Shown here: piece by piece, positions 1 to 8,060 of the stretch | How the letters are laid out: each line of letters begins with the position of its first letter | How positions within the stretch are numbered: position 1 is the stretch's first letter | Assembly (NCBI RefSeq): GCF_018138145.1 | Contig: NZ_CP073104.1 | Coordinates: 2,418,001-2,482,000 of the forward strand | Reading direction: 5' to 3' | DNA length: 64,000 nt | Origin: Pseudomonas sp. SCA2728.1_7 | GTDB taxonomy: Bacteria; Pseudomonadota; Gammaproteobacteria; Pseudomonadales; Pseudomonadaceae | The notes under the pieces: model-generated | Told to the model about the DNA's origin: nothing | What the model saw: the letters and a program-made list of their open reading frames with translations, nothing else | The model's database searches: none | Translations under genes and position numbers: made by a program

Positions 1-424
1 TTCCGGTTCGACGGCGGGCGGGATCAAGATCTTCCGTTTCCAGGTCGCCTATATCCTGCTCAAGGCCAACCTTAATCAGCTGATTCACCCGCGCGCGGTG
101 ATCAAGCAGAAGTACAACGGCCACCGCCTCGACGAAGAAATCGTACGCTCGATTCTGACGTTCTCGTTCTTCTTCGCCATTACCATCTGCGTGATCGCGC
201 TGCTGCTGTCGCTGCTCGGCGTCGACTGGATGACCGCACTGACCGGTGCCGCCAGCACTGTGTCCGGCGTCGGCCCGGGCCTGGGCGAAACCATCGGCCC
301 GGCGGGTAACTTCGCCACCCTGCCGGACGCGGCCAAGTGGATCCTGTCGTTCGGCATGCTGCTCGGCCGACTGGAGATCATTACGGTGTTTGTACTGTGT
401 ATTCCGGCCTTTTGGCGTCACTGA
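1..424 (+). CDS. trkH: Trk potassium uptake protein TrkH, C-terminal part (5' end outside window)
   Basis: Membrane subunit of the Trk system, which imports K+ with the help of the cytoplasmic NAD-binding protein TrkA. The reading frame is open from base 2. It starts with the SGSTAGGIK selectivity-loop motif typical of the last TrkH repeat, followed by two hydrophobic segments and a second loop (VSGVGPGLGETIGPAGNF). It ends in the LGRLEIITVFVL...PAFWR tail usual for TrkH. Only about 140 of the roughly 480 residues are present. The 3' end overlaps the convergent AraC gene by 44 bases. Family identity is clear; the number of the paralogue cannot be judged from this fragment. Confidence 0.95.
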   Translation, partial: SGSTAGGIKIFRFQVAYILLKANLNQLIHPRAVIKQKYNGHRLDEEIVRSILTFSFFFAITICVIALLLSLLGVDWMTALTGAASTVSGVGPGLGETIGPAGNFATLPDAAKWILSFGMLLGRLEIITVFVLCIPAFWRH

Positions 425-1442
425 CCGCACCCGGCGTCTGCAACAACCGCGTCCGGTAGTCACCGGGTGTGGTGTCGAACCAGCGGCGGAACGCGCGAAA
501 GAAGTTGCTCGGGTCGGCAAAACCCAACAGATAAGCGATTTCCAGCAAGGTCATGCTCGGTTGCGCCAGATACTGCTCGGCCAGTTCGCGGCGGGTGTCG
601 TCGAGCAACTGCTGAAAACTCGTGCCCTCCTCCTGCAAGCGACGCTGCAAGGTGCGCTGCGACAAATGCAGGGTCTGCGCCACGGTATCGCGCTTCGGCT
701 CACCTTGCGGCAGCAACCGGCACAGCACCTGTCGCGCCTTGTGGGTCACGCGGCTTTCGGAAAACCGTGCCAGATATTCTCCGGCAAAGCGGTCATGCAA
801 CAGCGCCATGGCTTCGTTGGCGGTGGGCAGCGGCGCTTCCATGTCGGCGCGTTCGAAGATCAGCGCATCGTACGGTGCGTTGAACATCAGCGGTGCGTGA
901 AAAGCTTGTTTATAGGGTTCCAGGTCATCCGGCTCAGCGCCCTGCACCAAGACTTTGACCGGATGCAGGGTGCGCCCGCTCAACCAGCCACACAGGCCCA
1001 ATGCACAGGCCAACGAGGCTTCGGCACTTTGCCGGGTCGGCGGCAGATGATCGCCGTGCACGGTCAGAATCAGCGCATAACCCTCATCGAGCAAGCGGAA
1101 ACTCAGGTCGGCGCTCTCGGCGATGATGCGCTGATAACGCACCAGCCGCTGGAAGCCTTCGGCCAGGGTATTGCTCGACATCAGTGCATAGCCGGCGACA
1201 TGAAACGACGCCGGTCGCACCACCTTGCCCATGTTCAGGCCAATCGCCGGGTTGCCGGACAGTTCGACCGCCCGTTGCCAGAGACGGGTCATGGAATCTT
1301 GCGGGAAGCGCGCATCCGGATCATCCAGAGCCGTGTAATCGAGCCCCAGTTGCTTGAACAGAACCCGGCAATCCAGGCCGTCCATCTCCAATGCTTTGAC
1401 AATCCCCATCGCCCAGCTTGCAGAAGTCGTTCGTTCGCTCAT
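381..1442 (-). CDS. AraC-family transcriptional regulator with arabinose-binding-type N-terminal domain
   Basis: A 353-residue regulator. Residues about 20-210 look like the AraC-type ligand-binding domain (PF12625) found in OruR/ArgR-like Pseudomonas regulators. Residues about 235-335 form the double helix-turn-helix DNA-binding domain, including LHLSQRTLQRRLQEEGTSF and the second helix pair IAYLLGFADPSNFFRAFRRW. The ATG at 1442 has only a weak A-rich ribosome-binding site. The gene is convergent with trkH and overlaps its stop by 44 bases. The ligand is unknown. Its divergent neighbour, the DUF962/HD pair, is a possible target, but that is only inferred from position. Confidence 0.9.
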   Translation of the reverse strand: MSERTTSASWAMGIVKALEMDGLDCRVLFKQLGLDYTALDDPDARFPQDSMTRLWQRAVELSGNPAIGLNMGKVVRPASFHVAGYALMSSNTLAEGFQRLVRYQRIIAESADLSFRLLDEGYALILTVHGDHLPPTRQSAEASLACALGLCGWLSGRTLHPVKVLVQGAEPDDLEPYKQAFHAPLMFNAPYDALIFERADMEAPLPTANEAMALLHDRFAGEYLARFSESRVTHKARQVLCRLLPQGEPKRDTVAQTLHLSQRTLQRRLQEEGTSFQQLLDDTRRELAEQYLAQPSMTLLEIAYLLGFADPSNFFRAFRRWFDTTPGDYRTRLLQTPGAVSDAKRPEYTVQTP

Positions 1443-1606
1443 GGCGTTTTTCTTTTACATGAGGGGCCGCATGTTACGGCCTGATTTGCGAAGGATACTA
1501 AAGTGGCGCCGATTGTCACTGGCCCACGCCAATGATCACTCTAGACTCAAATAAGCTACCCGCAGAACAACTCGTCGCCAGAACAATAACCACAGAGAAC
1601 GCGGTC

Positions 1607-1918
1607 GTGGAAAACATCAAGCATTTCAGCAGCTTCGCTGAGTTCTATCCGTATTACCTCAGCGAACACAGCAACAGCACCTGCCGGCGCCTGCATTTCA
1701 TCGGCACGACACTGGTGATTTTCATACTGGCGATGGCCATCGCCAAGGGCGCCTGGCTGCTGTTATTGGCGGTGCCGCTGGCCGGTTACAGCTTCGCCTG
1801 GATCGGGCACTTCTTCTTTGAAAAGAACCGCCCGGCGACTTTCCAGCATCCGCTGTACAGCCTGCTCGGCGACTTCGTCATGTACCGCGACATGATTCTG
1901 GGTCGCGTGGCGTTCTGA
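1607..1918 (+). CDS. DUF962 / Mpo1-like small membrane protein
   Basis: About 103 residues from a GTG start at 1607, preceded by an AGAGAA stretch; an in-frame ATG at 1532 would add 25 residues. The conserved DUF962 histidines are visible: EHSN..CRRLHFIGT near the start, then two hydrophobic stretches, then GHFFFEKNRPATFQHP and the SLLGDFVMYRD ending. The yeast member Mpo1 is an iron-dependent dioxygenase that shortens 2-hydroxy fatty acids; bacterial members are mostly uncharacterised. It is followed after only 14 bases by an HD-domain gene, so the two are probably co-transcribed. Function here is inferred from family only. Confidence 0.85.
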   Translation: MENIKHFSSFAEFYPYYLSEHSNSTCRRLHFIGTTLVIFILAMAIAKGAWLLLLAVPLAGYSFAWIGHFFFEKNRPATFQHPLYSLLGDFVMYRDMILGRVAF

Positions 1919-1932
1919 ATGAGGGTCAGCCA

Positions 1933-2523
1933 ATGAATGCCAATGCCCGCTTCACTCACATGAAGGACGGTACGCAGGAAGACTGGGCGATCATCGCCGC
2001 CGACTTCAGTGCCTACGCCAAACAGTTGCCCTCGCGGATCATGACTCACCTGAAACTGCTTAAAGGCGACTTCGGTGGTTTCCCGGTGGATCGCCTGACC
2101 CACTCGCTGCAAACCGCGACCCGCGCCTTTCGCGACGGACGCGACGAGGAATATGTGGTTTGCGCGTTGCTGCATGACATTGGTGACACGCTCGGTTCGT
2201 ATAACCATCCGGACATTGCTGCGGCGATTCTCAAGCCGTTCGTCAGTGCCGAGAATCTGTGGATGGTCGAGAAGCACGGGGTGTTTCAGGGCTACTACTT
2301 CTTTCATCACCTGGGCATGGATCGGCATCTGCGCGAGCAGTTCGCCGGTCATCCGCAGTATCAAGCGACCGCCGAGTTCTGTGCCAAATACGATGCGGCG
2401 GCGTTTGATCCGGGCTATGACACACTGCCCTTGAGTTTCTTTGAGCCGATGATGGAACGGTTGTTTGCGCAGCCGAAGAACTCGATTTACAAAGCTGCAA
2501 TGGAGGAACACTCGCCAGCGTAA
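1933..2523 (+). CDS. HD-domain protein, possibly PhnZ/MIOX-like oxygenase rather than phosphohydrolase
   Basis: A 196-residue HD-domain protein. Candidate metal ligands are H57 (DRLTHSLQTA), the H81-D82 pair in LLHDIGD, H115 in VEKHGVF, the H125-H126 pair and D154. Several aligned histidines beyond the HD pair resemble the diiron HD oxygenases (PhnZ, myo-inositol oxygenase) more than simple one-metal phosphohydrolases, but this is inference. It lies 14 bases after the DUF962 gene, which belongs to another iron-oxygenase family. The ATG at 1933 follows GAGGGT at a suitable distance. Many databases would simply call it a phosphohydrolase. Confidence 0.8.
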   Translation: MNANARFTHMKDGTQEDWAIIAADFSAYAKQLPSRIMTHLKLLKGDFGGFPVDRLTHSLQTATRAFRDGRDEEYVVCALLHDIGDTLGSYNHPDIAAAILKPFVSAENLWMVEKHGVFQGYYFFHHLGMDRHLREQFAGHPQYQATAEFCAKYDAAAFDPGYDTLPLSFFEPMMERLFAQPKNSIYKAAMEEHSPA

Positions 2524-2550
2524 TCATCCTCGGGAACCGCTGCGCGGTTC

Positions 2551-2615
2551 ATCGCGAGCAGGCTCACTCCTACAGTTGAAATGCGTACCCCTGTAGGAGT
2601 GAGCCTGCTCGCGAT
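2551..2615. repeat. Paired REP palindrome (TAGGAGTGAGCCTGCTCGCGAT family)
   Basis: Two 25-base inverted copies (2551-2575 and 2591-2615) separated by 15 bases, between the ends of the HD gene and the convergent metallophosphoesterase. The same element recurs at 7961, 42284, 57298 and 63450. No REP-associated transposase (RAYT) is in the window. A short hairpin (2534-2550, GAACCGC/GCGGTTC) sits just before it. Confidence 0.9.
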
Positions 2616-2639
2616 GAGGCCCTCTCAATCACCAGAGCA

Positions 2640-3455
2640 TTATGCGAGTTCAGCGACTTTGGCAGCCTTGAGCTCCGCCTCGCGCGCCTGCGCATCCGCC
2701 AGCCGATACAACTCGATCGTGCCGTCCCAATGCTCGATCAGCGCCGTGCACGACTCCACCCAATCACCGCAATTGAGGTAATCCACCTCCCCCACCTTGC
2801 GGATCTCGGCATGGTGAATGTGCCCGCAGACCACGCCATGCAACTCGCGCTTCACGCATTCATGGGCGATGGCTTCTTCAAAGTCGCTGATGAAACTCAC
2901 CGCGGTTTTCACCTTGTGTTTCAGGTACGCCGACAGCGACCAATAGCCGTAACCATAGCGCGCACGCCAGTGGTTGAGCCAGCGATTGAGGGTCAGGGTG
3001 AATTCGTAGGCGGAGTCGCCGAGGAAGGCCAGCCAGCGGTGATAGCGGGTGATGACATCGAACTGATCGCCGTGAATCACCAGCAGATGCCGCCCGTCTG
3101 CGGTGACATGCACCGCCTCGTCGACCAGTTGGATATTGCCCAGAATCAGCTTCGAATAACGCCGCAGGAATTCGTCATGGTTGCCGGTGACGTAGATCAC
3201 TTCGGTGCCGCGCTTGCTCATGGTCAGCAAGCGGCGGATCACATTGGTATGCGCCTGCGGCCAGTACATGCCGCCGCGCAGTTTCCAGCCGTCAATGATG
3301 TCGCCGACCAGGTAAATCTTGTCGGCATGGTAGCCCTTGAGAAATTGCGACAAATGCTCGGCCTGGCAATCCCGTGTGCCCAGGTGCACGTCGGAGATCC
3401 ACAGGGTTCGCACCCGTTGTTTGCGACTGGGTCTGGCGAGCTCGGCGCTGGTCAT
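2640..3455 (-). CDS. Calcineurin-type metallophosphoesterase, LpxH-like (UDP-2,3-diacylglucosamine diphosphatase family)
   Basis: 271 residues from an ATG at 3455 preceded by AGAGGG. The five metallophosphatase blocks are in order: SDVHLG (D22, H24), GDIIDGW, TGNHDEFLRRY, HGDQFD and GHIHHAEI. In Pseudomonas such proteins are annotated as UDP-2,3-diacylglucosamine diphosphatase. The long insertion between HGDQFD and GHIHH (TRYHRWLAFLGDSAYEF...) is typical of this LpxH-like side branch rather than the main lipid A enzyme LpxH. So a two-metal phosphoesterase is certain, a role in lipid A is not. An in-frame ATG 29 codons upstream has no good ribosome-binding site. Confidence 0.9.
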   Translation of the reverse strand: MTSAELARPSRKQRVRTLWISDVHLGTRDCQAEHLSQFLKGYHADKIYLVGDIIDGWKLRGGMYWPQAHTNVIRRLLTMSKRGTEVIYVTGNHDEFLRRYSKLILGNIQLVDEAVHVTADGRHLLVIHGDQFDVITRYHRWLAFLGDSAYEFTLTLNRWLNHWRARYGYGYWSLSAYLKHKVKTAVSFISDFEEAIAHECVKRELHGVVCGHIHHAEIRKVGEVDYLNCGDWVESCTALIEHWDGTIELYRLADAQAREAELKAAKVAELA

Positions 3456-3591
3456 GGGCAACCCTCTGCGATGTTTTCGCCACTCTGCGCTTGTCCGGTT
3501 AATCGACCATGACAAGCGTGAGTCAGTCGTGTGACAACGCACCCGATGCGGGTCGGTGTAGACTGGCGATCACTTCGGAGACGACACTGCC

Positions 3592-4356
3592 ATGCGACCG
3601 ATCCTCACCCTGCGTCAGTACACCCACGATCTGATCGAGCACAGCCACGACCACGCGCAACTGGTGTTCGGGCTGTCCGGTGCGTTGGATTTCGAGGTCG
3701 AGGGTTGTGGCAGCCAGATACGTCAGCAGAGTTTTGTGGTGATCCCTTCGGGTGCGCATCACGCTTGCGGAAGTCCCGATGGCAGCCGCTGTCTGGTGAT
3801 GGATATTCCTGACGGGCAATGGCTGGTCGACTCGTTGGGCGATCATGCCGACGCCAGCCGCCGCTTGCTTGATCAGCCCGCGCGCCTGTCGCTGGATTCC
3901 GGGCAGAGTCAGTTGGTCAGTTGGCTGGCGAACAGCCCGGTCAGCGATCCGTTGATCGCCCAGCAAGGTTCAGTGTTGCTCCTGGCCAGCCTCAATCAGG
4001 CGCGGCCGGCCGAGCTGGCGGCCCGACGCCTGCCCTATGCGGCGCTGGATGCGCACATCGAACAACACGCCGCTTATCCGCTGCAGGTTGCCGATCTGGC
4101 GCGGGTTGCCGGGCTCTCAAGCGCGCGCCTGCATGCACGCTTCATGGCCGAATGCGGGCAGACGCCGATGGATTACATCCGCAGCCGGCGCTTGCATCTG
4201 GCCGTGCAAATGCTCCGCGACACGCTGTTGCCGATGGGTGAAATTGCCAGTCGCGTCGGTTACAGCTCGCAGAGTGCCTTCTCGGCCGCCGTGCTGCGCG
4301 AGTTCGGCGCATCACCCGGCCAGCTTCGTCGCGACTCCTGCGACAAAAGACGATAG
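3592..4356 (+). CDS. AraC-family regulator with cupin sensor domain
   Basis: 254 residues. Residues 5-85 form an AraC-type cupin (HSHDHAQLVFGLSGALDFEVEG, then SFVVIPSGAHHAC). Residues about 150-250 are the two helix-turn-helix motifs (VADLARVAGLSSARLHARF and IASRVGYSSQSAFSAAVLREFG). The start follows GGAGAC. It is transcribed towards the DMT-family exporter at 4506, with a REP-like hairpin between. A cupin AraC protein next to an EamA exporter commonly controls that exporter, so regulation of the downstream gene is a reasonable guess. Confidence 0.9.
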   Translation: MRPILTLRQYTHDLIEHSHDHAQLVFGLSGALDFEVEGCGSQIRQQSFVVIPSGAHHACGSPDGSRCLVMDIPDGQWLVDSLGDHADASRRLLDQPARLSLDSGQSQLVSWLANSPVSDPLIAQQGSVLLLASLNQARPAELAARRLPYAALDAHIEQHAAYPLQVADLARVAGLSSARLHARFMAECGQTPMDYIRSRRLHLAVQMLRDTLLPMGEIASRVGYSSQSAFSAAVLREFGASPGQLRRDSCDKRR

Positions 4357-4393
4357 TCCGCCGACAGACTTGCTGACCTCTACACGCTTAAAT

Positions 4394-4473
4394 GTAGGAG
4401 CTGCCGAAGGTTGCGATCTTTTGATGTTGTTTTTTGAAAGCAAGATCAAAAGATCGCAGCCTTCGGCAGCTCC
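4394..4473. repeat. Long inverted repeat (GGAGCTGCCGAAGGCTGCGATC family)
   Basis: Two arms of about 33 bases (from 4394 and up to 4473) around a T-rich centre. This is a second REP-like family, distinct from the TGAGCCTGCTCGCGA type. Further members are at 38557, 49863, 53956 and 59097. It lies between the AraC gene and the DMT exporter and could act as a terminator or messenger stabiliser. Confidence 0.85.
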
Positions 4474-4505
4474 AGTGAGATTGTGTTTGCGATAGAAGGA
4501 TTGCA

Positions 4506-5399
4506 ATGACTCCGCGTACCGCCCTCGGCGCTCTGCATATCGGTGCTTTGATGTTTGGCCTGACCGGTGTGTTCGGCAAACTCGCTGCTGCGTCCCCCGC
4601 CGTGATCGTCTTCGGTCGCGCTGCTTTCGCCGTGCTCGCCTTGGCATTTTTCGCCCGTTTTGCCAGTCAGCACGGCTGGCAGAAACTTCAGGCCGTGGAT
4701 TGGCGGCGCCTCGCCCTCAGCGGCGTGTTGCTGGCCGGGCACTGGGTGAGTTTCTTCCTGTCGGTGAAGATCGCCGGTGTCGCCATTGCAACATTGGGCT
4801 TCGCCAGTTTCCCGGCCTTCACGGTGATTCTCGAAGGGCTGATTTTCCGCGAACGCATCCGTGCCAATGAAATTGTGCTGGTGGTGTTGGTCAGCATCGG
4901 CCTGATTCTGGTGACCCCGGCCTTCGACCTGGGCAGCGGCGCGACCATCGGTTTGCTTTGGTCGGTGCTGTCGGGACTGCTGTTCTCGCTGTTGTCACTG
5001 ACCAACCGCGCCAGCTCCGGGCGTATTCCGGCGGTGCAAGCGGCGCTGTGCCAAAACGTCGTGGTGGCGCTGTGTCTACTCCCAGTTGCAGCACCGCAAC
5101 TGAGCGAAGTGCGCGCACTCGACTGGCTGTGGATTGCGCTGCTCGGGGTGTTCTGTACCGGCGTCGCGCACAGCCTGTTTGTGGCCAGTCTGGCGGTGAT
5201 CAAGGCGCGTACGGCGGCGGTAGTGTTTGCGCTGGAGCCGGTCTACGGCATCACCGTCGCCTGGCTGTTGTTCAATGAAAACCCGACGCCGAAGATGTTG
5301 ATCGGCGGTGCGTTGATCATTGTCGCCATCGTTGTGTCAGCGCGGATGTCCGGCCATGCCGACAAGAAAACCGTCGCAGCCGAGGCCACGTCTCACTGA
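4506..5399 (+). CDS. EamA/DMT-family transporter
   Basis: 297 residues with about ten hydrophobic segments in two EamA repeats (residues 8-135 and 150-282). The repeats carry the usual features, HWVSFFLSVKIAGVAIATLGFASFPAF in the first and FALEPVYGITVAWLLFNENPT in the second. Members export amino acids, nucleosides or drugs; the substrate here cannot be told. The ATG follows GAAGGA. The 3' end overlaps the convergent SelW-like gene by 7 bases. The upstream cupin AraC gene is the likely regulator. Confidence 0.92.
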   Translation: MTPRTALGALHIGALMFGLTGVFGKLAAASPAVIVFGRAAFAVLALAFFARFASQHGWQKLQAVDWRRLALSGVLLAGHWVSFFLSVKIAGVAIATLGFASFPAFTVILEGLIFRERIRANEIVLVVLVSIGLILVTPAFDLGSGATIGLLWSVLSGLLFSLLSLTNRASSGRIPAVQAALCQNVVVALCLLPVAAPQLSEVRALDWLWIALLGVFCTGVAHSLFVASLAVIKARTAAVVFALEPVYGITVAWLLFNENPTPKMLIGGALIIVAIVVSARMSGHADKKTVAAEATSH

Positions 5400-5680
5400 G
5401 TGCGGTCGTTGTGACCGAGATCGCGGTCAGGATCGATCTGATCGCGAACCCGCTGCTTCAACACCTTGGCCTCGGGAAAACCGCCGTCGGCCTTGCGTTC
5501 CCAGATCTGCACGCCGGCGCAGGTGATGTGAAATACCCCGCCGGTGCCTGGCACCAACGAGACTTTGCCGAGGTCATCGCCGAAGGTACTGAGCAGCTCC
5601 TGCGCCAGCCACGCGGCGCGCAACAGCCACTGGCATTGGCTGCAATAGGTGATGACAACTTCTGCTTTTGCGACAGTCAT
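5393..5680 (-). CDS. SelT/SelW/SelH (Rdx) family thioredoxin-like protein
   Basis: 95 residues. The start, EVVITYCSQCQWLLRAAWLAQELL, has the CxxC pair (C13, C16) of the Rdx family. In animals one of these positions is selenocysteine; the bacterial version has two cysteines. GTGGVFHITCAGVQIWERKADGGFPEAKVLKQRVRD matches the family's second half, where G.F.V...G..I..R...G.FP....LK..V is typical. A cytoplasmic thiol redox role is inferred from the fold. AGGAG lies about 12 bases before the ATG. Confidence 0.9.
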   Translation of the reverse strand: MTVAKAEVVITYCSQCQWLLRAAWLAQELLSTFGDDLGKVSLVPGTGGVFHITCAGVQIWERKADGGFPEAKVLKQRVRDQIDPDRDLGHNDRTQ

Positions 5681-5751
5681 GTTCGCTGAAACTCCTGAGA
5701 CAGAGGGCGCCGCTATAATAGCCGGCTTTATCGCTTGCCCCGAGACTCACA

Positions 5752-7941
5752 ATGCGCCGTCTGCTGTTCTGCCTGCTGCTTGGTTTCCTTCCTCTGCTTG
5801 TCCATGCCAGTGAGGCGTCACGACCGAAAGTCGGCCTGGTGCTGTCCGGCGGTGCCGCGCGCGGACTGGCGCATATTGGCGTGCTCAAGGCACTGGAAGA
5901 GCAAGGCATCAAGATCGATGCGATCGCTGGCACCAGCATGGGCGCGGTGGTCGGTGGCCTGTACGCCTCGGGTTACAAGATCGATGAGCTGGAAAAACTC
6001 GCGCTGAACATCGACTGGCAAGCTGCGCTGTCCGACGCCCCGCCGCGTGAAGACGTGCCGTTTCGGCGCAAACAGGATGACCGCGACTTTTTGGTGAAAC
6101 AGAAACTCAGTTTTCGCGACGACGGCAGTCTCGGCCTGCCACTGGGCGTGATTCAGGGGCAGAACCTCGCGCTGCTGCTGGAAAGCCTGCTGGCCCACAC
6201 CAGCGACACTCGCGACTTCGACAAACTGCCGATCCCGTTCCGCGCCGTCGCCACCGACATTTCCAATGGCGAAAAAGTGGTGTTCCGCAAAGGCCACTTG
6301 CCTCAGGTGATCCGCGCCAGCATGTCGATCCCGGCGGTGTTCGCCCCGGTCGAACTTGATGGCCGGCTGCTGGTGGACGGCGGCATGACCGACAACATTC
6401 CTCTCGATGTCGCGCGGGAAATGGGCGTCGATGTGGCCATCGTCGTCGATATCGGCACACCGCTGCGCAATCGCAAGCAACTGACTACCGTGGTCGACGT
6501 GCTGAACCAGTCGATCACCCTGATGACCCGCAGTAACTCCGAAGAACAACTGGCCGCGCTGAAATCCTCCGACGTGCTGATTCAGCCGGCGCTGGCGGCT
6601 TTCGGTGTCACCGATTTCGGCAAGGCTCAGGAGATGATCGACGCCGGTTACCGCGCCACCCGCATCCTCGACGCGCGCCTCGCGCAGCTCAAACCCGTCG
6701 AGTCTCAGGACGCCGAGCTGAACGCCGCGCGCTCACCGGGACAGCGTACGCCGGTCATCACCGCGATCCGCGTCGAGAACGACTCGAAGGTCGACGACGA
6801 TATCATTCGCTATTACATCCGCCAGCACATCGGCGAGCCGCTGGATCTGGGGCGTTTGCACTCGGACATGGGCACCTTGTATGGCCTCGACTACTTCGAG
6901 CAAGTGCAATACCGCGTGGTGCACAAGGGCCAGGATCACACACTGGTGATCAGTGCTCGGGGCAAGCGCAGCGGCACCGATTACTTGCGGGTCGGCCTCA
7001 ACCTGTCGGACGACATGCGCGGCGACAGCGCCTTCAACCTCGGCGCCAGCTATCGCATCAACGGTATCAACCGCCTCGGCGCGGAATGGCTGACCCGTGC
7101 GCAGATTGGCGACAAACAAGAGCTGTACACCGAGTTCTATCAACCGCTGGACGTCGGTTCGCGTTACTTCGTCGCGCCATACGCCTCGTTCGAAGCGCAG
7201 AACGTTGAAGCGGTGCTCGACAACGACCCGATCGCGCAGTATCGCGTCGAGCGCTACGGTTTCGGCCTCAACTTCGGCCGCCAGATCGGCAACAACGGCG
7301 AGGTGCGTTTCGGTGTCGGCGAGGCCTGGGGCAAGGCCGATGTGCGGATTGGCGATCAGGACCTGCCGAGTGAAAACTTCAACGAAGGCTTCTACGCGCT
7401 GAAGTATTCGTACGACTCGCTGGATAACGTGTATTTCCCTCACGAAGGCAAGGACGTCAGCCTGACGCTGATGCAATTCGAACCGGGCCTGGGGTCGGAC
7501 ACGCGTTATCGACAGTGGGATCTGAAAATCGATAAAGCCATGAGCCATGGCCCGGATACGCTGATTCTCGGTGGCCGCTACGGGCGCACGCTGAACGACG
7601 CCAATGTGGTGACATCGAGTTTCCTGCTCGGCGGTGCGCGGCAGCTGTCGGGTTTCCGTGAGGACGCGATTTCCGGACAGAACATCAGCCTGATGCGCGC
7701 GGTGTACTACCGCCGGTTGACGCCGCGTTCGTATCTGCCGCTGGATTTTCCGCTGTACGCCGGCGCCTCGCTGGAGCGTGGACGGGCGTGGAACAACGAC
7801 AATGAGTTCGACAGTGGCTACATCAACGCGGCGAGCGTGTTTATCGGTTTTGACACGCCACTGGGGCCGTTGAATTTCAGTTATGGGTTGAATGATGCGA
7901 ATGAGCAGGCGGTTTATCTGAATCTGGGGCAGACCTTCTGA
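5752..7941 (+). CDS. plpD: PlpD-type patatin-like phospholipase, type Vd autotransporter
   Basis: 729 residues, the length of P. aeruginosa PlpD. Order: signal peptide (1-19), patatin domain (about 25-330), POTRA-like domain (about 340-420) and a C-terminal 16-stranded barrel ending YLNLGQTF. The patatin catalytic set is visible: oxyanion loop GGAARG at 33-38, nucleophile S62 in GTSMG, and D209 in DGG. In type Vd secretion a single chain inserts its barrel in the outer membrane and releases or displays a lipase that acts on phospholipids. The barrel-side YFPHEGKDVSLTL and LLGGARQLSGFREDAISGQN motifs fit the Omp85-like family. It has its own promoter region and stands alone between a convergent gene end and a REP pair. 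Confidence 0.95.
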   Translation: MRRLLFCLLLGFLPLLVHASEASRPKVGLVLSGGAARGLAHIGVLKALEEQGIKIDAIAGTSMGAVVGGLYASGYKIDELEKLALNIDWQAALSDAPPREDVPFRRKQDDRDFLVKQKLSFRDDGSLGLPLGVIQGQNLALLLESLLAHTSDTRDFDKLPIPFRAVATDISNGEKVVFRKGHLPQVIRASMSIPAVFAPVELDGRLLVDGGMTDNIPLDVAREMGVDVAIVVDIGTPLRNRKQLTTVVDVLNQSITLMTRSNSEEQLAALKSSDVLIQPALAAFGVTDFGKAQEMIDAGYRATRILDARLAQLKPVESQDAELNAARSPGQRTPVITAIRVENDSKVDDDIIRYYIRQHIGEPLDLGRLHSDMGTLYGLDYFEQVQYRVVHKGQDHTLVISARGKRSGTDYLRVGLNLSDDMRGDSAFNLGASYRINGINRLGAEWLTRAQIGDKQELYTEFYQPLDVGSRYFVAPYASFEAQNVEAVLDNDPIAQYRVERYGFGLNFGRQIGNNGEVRFGVGEAWGKADVRIGDQDLPSENFNEGFYALKYSYDSLDNVYFPHEGKDVSLTLMQFEPGLGSDTRYRQWDLKIDKAMSHGPDTLILGGRYGRTLNDANVVTSSFLLGGARQLSGFREDAISGQNISLMRAVYYRRLTPRSYLPLDFPLYAGASLERGRAWNNDNEFDSGYINAASVFIGFDTPLGPLNFSYGLNDANEQAVYLNLGQTF

Positions 7942-7960
7942 TCACGGCGCCTGACAATCC

Positions 7961-8030
7961 GCTATCGCGAGCAGGCTCACTCCTACATTGGAATGCGTTC
8001 CCCTGTAGGAGTGAGCCTGCTCGCGATAGC
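7961..8030. repeat. Paired REP palindrome (TAGGAGTGAGCCTGCTCGCGAT family)
   Basis: Inverted copies of the 26-base element at both ends, 20 bases after the plpD stop and before the end of the convergent fimV-like gene. It probably acts as a bidirectional transcript end. Confidence 0.9.
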
Positions 8031-8060
8031 GGCATAAAATACACCGCAAAACCATCGGGT

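Noticed and set aside
246..1484. Long plus-strand frame opposite the AraC gene
   Set aside because: Composition is that of an antisense shadow; the AraC frame on the minus strand has full family motifs.
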